Assembly (NCBI GenBank): GCA_015059875.1
Contig: SUZQ01000002.1
Location: forward strand, 1-64,000
Source of the DNA: Rikenellaceae bacterium
GTDB lineage: Bacteria; Bacteroidota; Bacteroidia; Bacteroidales; Rikenellaceae
Direction: 5' to 3'
DNA length: 64,000 nucleotides
Below, in pieces: positions 48,027 to 57,003 of this stretch. The notes under the pieces are model-generated. The model was given only the letters and a program-made list of their open reading frames with translations, was not told where the DNA came from and ran no database searches. Position 1 is the first letter of the stretch. Every line of letters starts with the position of its first letter. A program made the translations under genes and the position numbers.

Positions 48027-49556
48027 ATGAGAGCATTGGTAAGTGTAAGCGACAAGACGGGCTTGGTTGAGTTTGTCAGCGGTCTGCAGTCGCTCGGCTG
48101 GGAGATTATCGCAACGGGCGGTACTCAGCGTTTGTTGGAGGATAACGGAGTTAAGACTATCGGCATCAGCGAGGTTACGGGCTTCCCAGAGATTTGCGAT
48201 GGTCGTGTTAAGACTCTGCACCCAAAGGTACATGGAGGTTTGTTGGCTCGTCGCGATTTGGAGAGCCACTTGCAGGCTTTGCGCGAGAATGGTATCGAGT
48301 TTATCGATATGGTCTGCGTAAATCTCTACCCTTTCCGTCAGACTATCGCCAAGGAGGGCGTAGAGATGGCTGAGGCTATCGAGAATATCGATATTGGCGG
48401 CCCTTCGATGTTGCGTTCGGCAGCAAAGAACTACAAGGATGTGACAGTAGTTTGCGACCCTGCGGACTATGCACAGATTCTCGATGAGATTAAGACAGAG
48501 GGTAATACTAAAGTTGAGACTCGTTTGCAACTCTCGGCAAAGGCTTATACCCACACGGCACAATACGATGCTTGCATCGCAACCTATATGCGTAAGCAGG
48601 CAGGCTTGTCGGAGAAGTTGTTCTTGGAGTTCGACGAGCAGCAGTCGTTGCGCTATGGTGAGAATCCTCACCAGTCGGCTAAGTTCTATCGCGATAATTC
48701 GACCACTCACTTCTCGTTGGCGTATGCCGAGCAGTTGAATGGTAAGGAGCTTTCGTACAACAATATTCAGGATGCAAATGCTGCCCTCAATATCGTGCGT
48801 GAGTTCGAAGAGCCGTTCTGCGTGGCATTGAAGCACATGAACCCTTGCGGTGCAGCTATCGGCAAGGATGCTATGGAGGCTTGGACACGCGCTTACGAGG
48901 CAGATACTAAGAGTATCTTCGGCGGTATCGTAGCTCTCAATCGCGAGGTTACCGCAGAGGTAGCACTTGGAATGAAGCCAATCTTCTTGGAGATTGTTAT
49001 GGCTCCATCGTTTACCGATGAGGCTCTCGAAATCCTCTGCGCAAAGAAGAATCTGCGCGTGTTGAAGGTTGATATGACTCGCACAGATGATGTTCAGAAT
49101 CAGTATATCAGCGTAAATGGCGGTCTGCTTGTTCAGCACCTCGACACTACTACAAAGGAGGTTGTGGCGGATATGTGTGTAACAGAGGCAAAGCCGACAG
49201 AGGAGCAATTGACCGATATGAATTTCGGCTGGCGTATCGTTAAGCATGTTAAGTCGAACGCTATCGCAGTTGTGAAGAATGGCGCAACTTTGGGCGTTGG
49301 TGCTGGTCAGATGAACCGTGTAGGCTCTGCCGAGATTGCCCTCAAACAGGCACAGGCAGCAGGTCACACCGAGGGACTTGTACTCGCATCTGACGGCTTC
49401 CTTCCGTTTGATGATACCGTAGCTTTCGCTGCCGAGTATGGCGTTACAGCTATCGTTCAGCCTGGTGGCTCTGTTCGTGACGAGGATTCGATTAAGAAGG
49501 CGAACGAACTCGGTATCACAATGTTGTTTACCGGCATGCGCCACTTCAAACATTAG
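48027..49556 (+). CDS. purH: Bifunctional AICAR transformylase/IMP cyclohydrolase
   Basis: ALVSVSDKTGLVEFV, GGTQRLLEDNGV, LRYGENPHQSAKFYR, AFKHMNPCG-like LKHMNPCGAAIG, FLPFDDTVAFAAEYG. Confidence 0.97.
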   Translation: MRALVSVSDKTGLVEFVSGLQSLGWEIIATGGTQRLLEDNGVKTIGISEVTGFPEICDGRVKTLHPKVHGGLLARRDLESHLQALRENGIEFIDMVCVNLYPFRQTIAKEGVEMAEAIENIDIGGPSMLRSAAKNYKDVTVVCDPADYAQILDEIKTEGNTKVETRLQLSAKAYTHTAQYDACIATYMRKQAGLSEKLFLEFDEQQSLRYGENPHQSAKFYRDNSTTHFSLAYAEQLNGKELSYNNIQDANAALNIVREFEEPFCVALKHMNPCGAAIGKDAMEAWTRAYEADTKSIFGGIVALNREVTAEVALGMKPIFLEIVMAPSFTDEALEILCAKKNLRVLKVDMTRTDDVQNQYISVNGGLLVQHLDTTTKEVVADMCVTEAKPTEEQLTDMNFGWRIVKHVKSNAIAVVKNGATLGVGAGQMNRVGSAEIALKQAQAAGHTEGLVLASDGFLPFDDTVAFAAEYGVTAIVQPGGSVRDEDSIKKANELGITMLFTGMRHFKH

Positions 49557-49575
49557 TGGAATGCCACTAATGTTT
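49548..49575 (+). other. Perfect 12-bp hairpin overlapping the purH stop codon
   Basis: AAACATTAGTGG-aatg-CCACTAATGTTT; stop TAG lies in the 5' arm. Confidence 0.8.
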
Positions 49576-49672
49576 AATTGATAATTGACAATTGAAAATT
49601 GATAATTATCAAAATATATTATCAAAAATACCTATAATTGTCAATTGTCAACTATCAATTGTCAATTAAAAA
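49576..49672. repeat. AATTGAY heptamer inverted arms between purH and purD
   Basis: aattgataattgacaattgaaaattgataatt...aattgtcaattgtcaactatcaattgtcaatt. Confidence 0.88.
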
Positions 49673-49683
49673 ACAGAGTTTTT

Positions 49684-50931
49684 ATGAGAGTTTTAGTCGT
49701 TGGTTCGGGAGGTCGTGAGCATGCTATTGTCGATGCTCTGTTCCGTTCGCCGAGCGTAGATAAGATATATTGCGCACCAGGAAATGCGGGCATTGCCCAG
49801 CAAGCTGAGTGTGTAGCAATTAAGGATACCGAGGTCGAGAGGTTGAAGGCGTTTGTTAAGGAGAATGCCATAGACCTGACCGTAGTAGGCCCTGAGGCAG
49901 CTTTGGCGGTTGGTATTGCAGATGAGTTCCGCAAGGAGGGGCTAAAAATCTTCGGTCACACGAAGTCGGCTGCGCGCATCGAAACCTCGAAGGAGTTTGC
50001 TAAGGAGTTGATGGCGAAGTACGATATTCCGACAGCGGGATATAAGGCGTTCGACAACTACGACGAGGCGGTAGCCTATGTCGAGGCTCGCCCACTCCCT
50101 GCCGTACTGAAATATGACGGCTTGGCAGCAGGTAAGGGCGTAGTTATTGCCGAAACGATGGATGAGGCTCGCGAGGCGTTGCGTGATATGTTGCTCGATG
50201 ACCGCTTTGGCAAAGGCCGTGTCGTTGTGGAGGACTATCTCGAAGGCCCAGAGTTCTCGTTAATGTGCTTTGTCGAGGGCGAGAATGTCTACCCTATGCC
50301 TGTGGCACAAGACCATAAGCGCGCCTACGATGGCGATAAAGGCCCTAATACGGGCGGTATGGGTGCATATACCTCGTTGCCATTTATCACCGCAGATGAC
50401 CTCGAATTTGCAATGGAGCGCGTGATGCGACCTACGGCAAAGGCGATGGTTGCAGAGGGTTGTCCACTCACGGGAGTTCTCTATGGCGGTTTGATGAAAA
50501 CGGCTGATGGAGTGAAAGTTATCGAGTTCAATGCCCGCTTTGGCGATCCTGAGACAGAGGTCGTTCTGCCGTTGATTGATAGCGATATCGCAAATGTTTT
50601 CGAGGCTGTAGCTACGGGCGTAGTGCCTGCACCTATTGCGTGGAGCAAGGAGGTCACACTCGGTATTGTTCTCGCATCGAAGGGTTATCCGGGTGACTAC
50701 GCAAAGGGCTACCCTATTCGTGGCACCGAGAAGGTTGATGGCACGGTATTCCACATGGGTACAGCCGTTAAAGATGGCGAGTTGGTAACTGCTGGTGGTC
50801 GCGTCTTGTTTGTTGTGGCAAAGGGTGCAACCCTTGCCGATGCGCACCGCAAGGCTAACGAGGAGGTTTCAAAAATTGAGTGCGAGAACCTTTTCCATCG
50901 TACAGATATTGGTCATAAGGCATTTAAGTAG
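49684..50931 (+). CDS. purD: Phosphoribosylamine-glycine ligase
   Basis: RVLVVGSGGREHAI, VVGPEAALAVGIADEF, KYDGLAAGKGVVIAET, NTGGMGAYT, EFNARFGDPETEVVLP. Confidence 0.97.
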   Translation: MRVLVVGSGGREHAIVDALFRSPSVDKIYCAPGNAGIAQQAECVAIKDTEVERLKAFVKENAIDLTVVGPEAALAVGIADEFRKEGLKIFGHTKSAARIETSKEFAKELMAKYDIPTAGYKAFDNYDEAVAYVEARPLPAVLKYDGLAAGKGVVIAETMDEAREALRDMLLDDRFGKGRVVVEDYLEGPEFSLMCFVEGENVYPMPVAQDHKRAYDGDKGPNTGGMGAYTSLPFITADDLEFAMERVMRPTAKAMVAEGCPLTGVLYGGLMKTADGVKVIEFNARFGDPETEVVLPLIDSDIANVFEAVATGVVPAPIAWSKEVTLGIVLASKGYPGDYAKGYPIRGTEKVDGTVFHMGTAVKDGELVTAGGRVLFVVAKGATLADAHRKANEEVSKIECENLFHRTDIGHKAFK

Positions 50932-50938
50932 TTGAATT

Positions 50939-51796
50939 ATGGGACAAATCATTGACGGAAAGCAGCTGTCGTTGCGCTTGAAGGGCGAGATGGCAGAGGA
51001 GGTTAAGGCTTTGGAGATGAAGTATGGTCGTGTACCTTCGTTGGCGGTAATCTTGGTGGGCGAAAACCCTGCAAGTCAGTCGTATGTGCGTGGCAAAATT
51101 AAGGCTGCAGAGGAGGTTGGTATCCGCAGTGAACTTATCACAATGCCTGCCGACACCACCGAGGAGGCTCTCTTGGCGGAGATTGACCGACTGAATGCCG
51201 ATGCGCTGACCGATGGTGTGCTGGTGCAGTTGCCGCTGCCAAAGCATATTGACGAGGAGCGCGTTATTGACGCCATTGCACTCGAAAAAGATGTTGATGG
51301 CTTCCACCCTGCCAATGTTGCAAATCTCTGGCTCGGAAAGCCTTGTATCGTGCCTTGCACACCAAAGGGCGTTATGCAGATGATTGCCGAGTGCGGTTTC
51401 GAGATTGCAGGCAAAAAGGCTGTTGTTGTAGGTCGTAGCAACATCGTAGGCAAGCCGATGGTTAAGTTGCTGCTCGATGCCAATGCAACGGTCACTATCG
51501 CTCACTCGCGCACAAAGGATTTGGGCGCAGTGTGCCGCGAGGCGGATATTCTGGTGGCAGCCGTAGGTCGCAAGCACCTTATCACTGCTGATATGATTAA
51601 ACCAGGAGCTATTGTGATAGATGTGGGTGTGAATCGCGATCCTGAGACGGGCAAATTGTGTGGCGATGTCGATACTGCCGCAGCACAAGAGGTCGCATCG
51701 TTCATCACCCCAGTTCCAGGTGGCGTTGGCCCGATGACTATTACGATGTTGATGAAAAATACGATAGAATGTTATCTGAATAGGATTGTTAAATAA
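50939..51796 (+). CDS. folD: Methylenetetrahydrofolate dehydrogenase/cyclohydrolase
   Basis: [64 protein letters not shown]. Confidence 0.97.
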   Translation: MGQIIDGKQLSLRLKGEMAEEVKALEMKYGRVPSLAVILVGENPASQSYVRGKIKAAEEVGIRSELITMPADTTEEALLAEIDRLNADALTDGVLVQLPLPKHIDEERVIDAIALEKDVDGFHPANVANLWLGKPCIVPCTPKGVMQMIAECGFEIAGKKAVVVGRSNIVGKPMVKLLLDANATVTIAHSRTKDLGAVCREADILVAAVGRKHLITADMIKPGAIVIDVGVNRDPETGKLCGDVDTAAAQEVASFITPVPGGVGPMTITMLMKNTIECYLNRIVK

Positions 51797-51925
51797 AATC
51801 GTTCTGATTGACTCTTTTTGCACGAATCTGCGGTCGCTGAAATGCTCACATACGCCAAAGTATGCTCCGCTTTCATCGCCTTGCTTCGCACAAAAATAGT
51901 TCAATCATTTACGATTTTAGGGATT
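51797..51925. repeat. ~125-bp imperfect palindrome between folD and purB
   Basis: aaaatcgttctgattgactctttttgcacgaa...catacgccaaagtatg...ttcgcacaaaaatagttcaatcatttacgatttt. Confidence 0.7.
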
Positions 51926-51973
51926 TGAAATAGAAGTTAAACCGAATTATTAAATAACTAAATATAACTAACT

Positions 51974-53269
51974 ATGATTGAAAGATATAGCAGAAAGGTT
52001 ATGCGTGATGTTTGGACCGAGCAGAACAAATTTAGCGCATACCTCAAAGTTGAGATTCTCGCTTCGGAGGCGTGGAGTAAGTTGGGCGTAGTACCAGCTG
52101 AAGATGTTGAGAAGTTGTGGGCGAAGGCATCGTTCTCGATTGACCGTATCAAGGAGATTGAGGAGCAGACTCGCCACGATGTTGTGGCATTCACCCGTGC
52201 CGTATCGGAAACCCTCGGTGAGGAGCGCAAGTGGGTACACTACGGCTTGACCTCTACCGATGTTGTAGATACTGCAAACGGCTATCTGCTCCGTCAGGCA
52301 AACGAAATCCTCGAAAAGGATCTGGAGGCATTCTTGGCTGTTTTGAAGCGTCGTGCTTTGGAGTTCCGCAACACACCTTGCATCGGTCGAACTCACGGTA
52401 TCCACGCCGATATCACCTGCTTCGGCTTGAAGTGGGCGTTGTGGTACGAGGAGATGAAGCGCAATATCGAGCGTTTTCGCACTGCTGCGCGTGGCGTAGA
52501 GGTCGGAAAGATGAGTGGTGCTGTGGGCAACTTCGCAAATATCCCGCCTATGATTCAGGACTATGTTTGCGAGAAGTTGGGTATCGACAGTGCAAATGTT
52601 TCGACACAGGTTATTCAGCGTGACCGCCACGCCTACTATATTGCTACTTTGGCAGTTATCGCATCTTCGTTGGAGCAGATGGCTCTCGAAGTTCGCAACT
52701 TGCAGCGTACCGAGGTGCATGAGGTCGAGGAGGCTTTCGGCAAGGGACAGAAGGGTTCGAGCGCAATGCCTCACAAGCGTAACCCAATCTCGTCGGAGAA
52801 TATCTGCGGCTGCGCTCGTGTGATGCGTGGCTATATGGCTACTGCTTGCGAGAATGTCGCTTTGTGGCACGAGCGCGATATCTCGCACTCGGCAACCGAG
52901 CGTATTATCTTGCCAGATGCTACCGAGTTGCTCGACTATATGCTCAACCGCTTTATGGGTATCTTGGACAACCTCGTAGTCTTTGAGGATGTGATGATGG
53001 AGAATATCTATCGCACTCGTAAGGTAATCTTTGCACAGCGCGTTATGAACGCCTTGATTGACAAGGGCTTCTCGCGTGAGGAGGCTTACGACACCGTGCA
53101 GCCTGTGGCTATGCGTGCAATGGCTGAGCGTGCCGACTATCAGGAGTTGCTTGCTGAGAACGAGAAGGTTATGTCGAAGCTCACTCGCGAGGAGTTGGAC
53201 TCGTGCTTCACATTGGAGTACTACCTCAAGAATGTAGACTATATCTTCCAGCGTGCAGGAATCTTGTAA
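51974..53269 (+). CDS. purB: Adenylosuccinate lyase
   Basis: [59 protein letters not shown]. Confidence 0.96.
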   Translation: MIERYSRKVMRDVWTEQNKFSAYLKVEILASEAWSKLGVVPAEDVEKLWAKASFSIDRIKEIEEQTRHDVVAFTRAVSETLGEERKWVHYGLTSTDVVDTANGYLLRQANEILEKDLEAFLAVLKRRALEFRNTPCIGRTHGIHADITCFGLKWALWYEEMKRNIERFRTAARGVEVGKMSGAVGNFANIPPMIQDYVCEKLGIDSANVSTQVIQRDRHAYYIATLAVIASSLEQMALEVRNLQRTEVHEVEEAFGKGQKGSSAMPHKRNPISSENICGCARVMRGYMATACENVALWHERDISHSATERIILPDATELLDYMLNRFMGILDNLVVFEDVMMENIYRTRKVIFAQRVMNALIDKGFSREEAYDTVQPVAMRAMAERADYQELLAENEKVMSKLTREELDSCFTLEYYLKNVDYIFQRAGIL

Positions 53270-53273
53270 ATTA

Positions 53274-53322
53274 GACGAAAGACTAAAGACGAGAGACGAG
53301 AGCTTTTTTCTCGTCTCTTTTT
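53274..53322 (+). terminator. Intrinsic terminator after purB, built on AGACGAR heptamer repeats
   Basis: agacgaaagactaaagacgagagacgagagcttttttctcgtctcttttttg. Confidence 0.8.
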
Positions 53323-53361
53323 TGTGCAATTTTTGCAGGAAATCAAAAATAAATTTCTACT

Positions 53362-53621
53362 TTTGTAGTCGAATTGCGGAATACGCAGTTTATTAGATGG
53401 CATTTAGGCTATTGCGTTACTGAAAAACGACCAATTTATTAAGTAAACAGGCAATAGGCACAACTAAATGCTCACGCTGTTTTGGCGTGGGTTGTGCTTA
53501 TGTTTACGGGTGCTTGGTCGTACCTTCAGTATTGAGCATGATTCACGCTTCTCGTTTTTAGTTAAGCGGTTGTCATCTGACGGCAATGGAATTTTATTGT
53601 TTAACTAAAAACTTATTTATT
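53362..53621 (+). ncRNA. Candidate structured 5' UTR with pseudoknot potential
   Basis: Promoter-like TACTTTTG near 53359; nested helices TACTGAA/TTCAGTA, ACGACC/GGTCGT, GTAAAC/GTTTAC, GCACAAC/GTTGTGC, CACGC/GCGTG, plus crossing CTATTGC/GCAATAG. Confidence 0.55.
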
Positions 53622-54095
53622 ATGAAGACAAAATTTATTCTTTTGGTTGCGCTTTTTGCGCTATTTTCAACAACCGTATCTGCTCAATTTTACAACCGCA
53701 AGAAGGTTGCTATTACAGAGGTTGTGGACAAGAGTGGCGATGTTGCGCCTGGCACAAAGACCTTTATCCGTAGTGCATTGACCGATGCAATTACCAATTC
53801 AGATGGCTACGAGGGTTATGCTTCAATCAGCTTTCTTTCGCTTGAAATGAACTTTGACAAGACTGGAAATATCTCTTCGGCATCGCTTACCTATGTTAAG
53901 AAGCAGTTGATGGAGTATATTCTTGTGTCGGAGGTTACGCCATTGGACAAAAAGACCGTATTATTGAGCGCACGCATTGTAAATACATCTAATGGCAAAA
54001 TCGTAGCATCATCTTCGGTACGCACCTATGCAGATATTGACTACTTACGCTCGGCTTGTAACAATCTCGCTTATAAATTGGTGGGTGCAATCTAA
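53622..54095 (+). CDS. Secreted CsgG/LpoB-like protein
   Basis: Signal peptide MKTKFILLVALFALFSTTVSAQ; KKVAITEVVDKSGDVAPGTKTFIRSALTDAITNSDGYEGY; LMEYILVSEV. Confidence 0.55.
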   Translation: MKTKFILLVALFALFSTTVSAQFYNRKKVAITEVVDKSGDVAPGTKTFIRSALTDAITNSDGYEGYASISFLSLEMNFDKTGNISSASLTYVKKQLMEYILVSEVTPLDKKTVLLSARIVNTSNGKIVASSSVRTYADIDYLRSACNNLAYKLVGAI

Positions 54096-54107
54096 TCTAT
54101 TCGCGTA

Positions 54108-55103
54108 ATGAAACTGAAAATATCTATTTTACTGCTCTTGTGTGTAGCGGCGTTCGGTAATGGCTCCGCTACGGCACAGGAGTTTGCAATATTTGCTAAG
54201 CAGAAAGTCGTTGTTGCCGATATTCGCGATATGAATGACCGTCATTTGAGCGATGGTGTAAAGCAGTGTATCCGTCAGGGCATTATAGATGCTTGCACTA
54301 AATCAAGCGACTATGAGGTATATGAGATAAATATAGAGGATGTAAAAAAACAACTCACTGCAAGTGGGCAGAAAGTAAGTTTCTCAACTATCTGCAATGC
54401 GATAGGCAAAAGGGCTGACTATATTATATTTACAAATGTTAAGTTGAGTTCCTCGGAGGTTGGTGCGCAAAATATAACTATCTACATCAGCTCCTCGCTC
54501 TACCGTATTGCAACAGGCTCGGAGATGAAGACAAGGTTTGCAGAGGCTGAACAGACTTCGTCGTCTATATTGTTGGCGACATCTAAATTGATTTCAGAAC
54601 TGCTCGGCATAAATGTATCTGCTCAAACTCAACCCTCGCAGGGAACACGCTCTTCGACATCGTATCAGCAATCGCAATATTATCAGCCTGAATACTCTCA
54701 ATCTGTACAGCCAGTAGGAAAGATGTATAAGGTAGGAGATGTGTACGATATCAATGGCAAGCAGGGTGTTATTTTTGTTGTAACACCTGATGGCAAGCAC
54801 GGAAAAATGGTTAGTATAAACCAAACCAAATCAAATTGGTCAAGTGCCAAATATTGGTGTAGCAGTCTTGGTAATGGTTGGCGATTGCCTACAAAAGAAG
54901 AACTACTTGCGATATATAGAAATAAAGGAGTTTTAAACGCGGTACTTGCTGCGATGGGTGATGAAATTCCATATTCATGGCATTGGTCGTCATCAGATCA
55001 TTCTAACTCAGATTGTGCGTGGTATGTCATTATGGACAATGGTCGCACCGACTACACCAGTAAGTACACCGACATCTATGTACGCGCCGTGTCCACTTTT
55101 TAA
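54108..55103 (+). CDS. Secreted CsgG/LpoB-like N-terminus + C-terminal CLec-fold (DUF1566/FISUMP-like) domain; candidate DGR variable protein
   Basis: KQKVVVADIRDMNDRHLSDGVKQCIRQGIIDACTKSSDYEVYEI; NGWRLPTKEELLAIY...WHWSSSDHSNSDCAWYVIMDNGRTDYTSKYTDIYVRAVSTF. Confidence 0.65.
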   Translation: MKLKISILLLLCVAAFGNGSATAQEFAIFAKQKVVVADIRDMNDRHLSDGVKQCIRQGIIDACTKSSDYEVYEINIEDVKKQLTASGQKVSFSTICNAIGKRADYIIFTNVKLSSSEVGAQNITIYISSSLYRIATGSEMKTRFAEAEQTSSSILLATSKLISELLGINVSAQTQPSQGTRSSTSYQQSQYYQPEYSQSVQPVGKMYKVGDVYDINGKQGVIFVVTPDGKHGKMVSINQTKSNWSSAKYWCSSLGNGWRLPTKEELLAIYRNKGVLNAVLAAMGDEIPYSWHWSSSDHSNSDCAWYVIMDNGRTDYTSKYTDIYVRAVSTF

Positions 55104-55133
55104 GAATTAGACTTTTGGCTTTATGGCTCTTCA

Positions 55134-55170
55134 CCCTCCGCAGAAAACCTGCGGAGGGCTTGTTTTTTGC
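55134..55170 (+). terminator. GC-rich hairpin with T-run downstream of CLec gene
   Basis: CCCTCCGCAG-aaaac-CTGCGGAGGG-cttgtttttt. Confidence 0.8.
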
Positions 55171-55183
55171 TGACAAGATCATA

Positions 55184-55279
55184 GGGGCTGTTAAGGGCGG
55201 TTAGAGGTTGTTAAGGGTAGTTAGTATATCGGCATTTACGCTAATAGCCGCTAACAGCCTCTAATTACCGCTAATAACC
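55184..55279. repeat. Inverted arms built from 10-bp tandem units (copy 2)
   Basis: ggctgttaag|ggcggttaga|ggttgttaag|ggtagttagt ... ctaatagccg|ctaacagcct|ctaattaccg|ctaataacca. Confidence 0.8.
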
Positions 55280-55368
55280 ACTATAAAATGAAAAACTCTC
55301 GTCTTTTTTTATTATCTTTGCAAAGATAATAAGAGGATAAACCAATATTAACCAAAATAACTGATATC

Positions 55369-57000
55369 ATGAAGAGAATTTTTACGCTATTTGTTGCGTT
55401 GGCAACAGTGTGTGTGGTAATGGCTGCCGAGTGCGTTATAGTGCCACGACCTGCATCGTTTGAGCCGCAAAAAGGCAAGGTAACACTTACTTCGAAGAGT
55501 GTTGTGTATGTGGCAGATAAGTCGCTTGTGCGCCCTGCTACAATGTTCTGCTCGAATGTTGCATCCGAGAAGGGTTTGCAGTTGTCTGTTGTTGAAAAGC
55601 ACCCAAAGGGCAAGGGCGTTATCGCTCTCTCGATTGACAAGTCGCTTGGCGAGGAGGAGTATCTGCTCGATGTAACCAAGCAGGGCGTCGTAATCAAGGG
55701 CGGTAGCGAGAAGGCTGTATTCTACGGCTTGCAGAGCCTTCGTCAGGTAGTTTTCCACTCGAAGGGCAATGCAAAGAAGGTGTCGGTTGAGTGTATGACC
55801 GTAAAGGATAAGCCGCACTTCGGCTATCGTGGAGGTATGCTCGATGTTTGTCGCCACTTCTTTAGCGTGGATGAGGTTAAGAAGTATATCGACATTCTTG
55901 CTCTGCACAAAGTAAATCGTTTCCACTGGCATTTGACCGAGGATCAAGGTTGGCGTATTGAGATTAAGAAGTATCCAGAGCTGACAAAAATCGGCTCGGT
56001 GCGTAAGGAGACTGCAACCTATACCACAAACCCAAAGAATGGTCGTACCATGATTAGTGGTTACGATGGTAAGCCGCATGGCGGATTCTTTACACAAGAT
56101 GAGGTGCGTGAGATTGTTCGTTATGCAACAGAGCGTTATATCGATGTTATTCCAGAGATTGATATGCCGGGACATATGGTGGCTGCTTTGGCTACATATC
56201 CGGAGCTTGGTTGCACAAAGGGCCCTTACGAGGTGCGCAAGACTTGGGGTATCGCGAAAGATATTTTGTGTGCCGGTCGTGAGTCAACATTTGAATTTGT
56301 CGAGGGAGTGTTGGAGGAGGTTTTGGCTCTCTTCCCATCAAAGTATATCCATATCGGTGGCGATGAGGCTCCAAAGCACCGTTGGAAGGTGTGCCCTGAT
56401 TGCCAGAAGCGTATCCAGGAGGAGGGCTTGAAGGATGAGCATGAGTTGCAGAGCTACTTTATGAAGCGTGTCGAGAAGTTCTTGGCAAAGCATGGTCGTA
56501 GCATTATCGGTTGGGATGAAATTCTCGAAGGTGGTGTTTCGAAGACCGCAACCGTAATGGCTTGGCGTGGAGCGAAGCGTGGTATCTTGGCTGCGAAGAT
56601 GGGAAATAAAGTTATTATGACTCCGTATCACTATTGTTACCTTGACTATGCACAGACTTCGAATCGTGTGGCTAATGGCGAGCCTATCAGTGGCGGTAGA
56701 AATGGTAAGCGTCCACTTACGCTCCGCAAGGCTTACTCGTTCGATCCATACGACCAATTGAACGAGCAGGAGCGCAAGGTTATTCTTGGAGTGCAGGGCA
56801 ATATGTGGACCGAGTATGTCGCTACATTCGACCATCTTCAGCAGATGATTTTGCCTCGTACGGCTGCTATTGCTGAGGTGGGTTGGTCGTATGGCAATCA
56901 GAATTACGATGACTTTGCACGCCGTATGCATCTGTTGCGTAAGTTGTACGACAAGTGTGGCTACAAATATGCACCATACTTCTTCAACGGAATTGAGTAA
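55369..57000 (+). CDS. Beta-N-acetylhexosaminidase, GH20, secreted
   Basis: FGYRGGMLDVCRHFFSVDEVKKYIDILALHKVNRFHWHLTEDQGWRIEIKKYP; IHIGGDEAPKHRW; MAWRGAKRG. Confidence 0.95.
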   Translation: MKRIFTLFVALATVCVVMAAECVIVPRPASFEPQKGKVTLTSKSVVYVADKSLVRPATMFCSNVASEKGLQLSVVEKHPKGKGVIALSIDKSLGEEEYLLDVTKQGVVIKGGSEKAVFYGLQSLRQVVFHSKGNAKKVSVECMTVKDKPHFGYRGGMLDVCRHFFSVDEVKKYIDILALHKVNRFHWHLTEDQGWRIEIKKYPELTKIGSVRKETATYTTNPKNGRTMISGYDGKPHGGFFTQDEVREIVRYATERYIDVIPEIDMPGHMVAALATYPELGCTKGPYEVRKTWGIAKDILCAGRESTFEFVEGVLEEVLALFPSKYIHIGGDEAPKHRWKVCPDCQKRIQEEGLKDEHELQSYFMKRVEKFLAKHGRSIIGWDEILEGGVSKTATVMAWRGAKRGILAAKMGNKVIMTPYHYCYLDYAQTSNRVANGEPISGGRNGKRPLTLRKAYSFDPYDQLNEQERKVILGVQGNMWTEYVATFDHLQQMILPRTAAIAEVGWSYGNQNYDDFARRMHLLRKLYDKCGYKYAPYFFNGIE

Positions 57001-57003
57001 GGA

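Noticed and set aside
47994-49625. 543-aa minus-strand ORF
   Set aside because: Antisense to purH; no domain signature.
51968-53329. 453-aa minus-strand ORF
   Set aside because: Antisense to purB; no domain signature.
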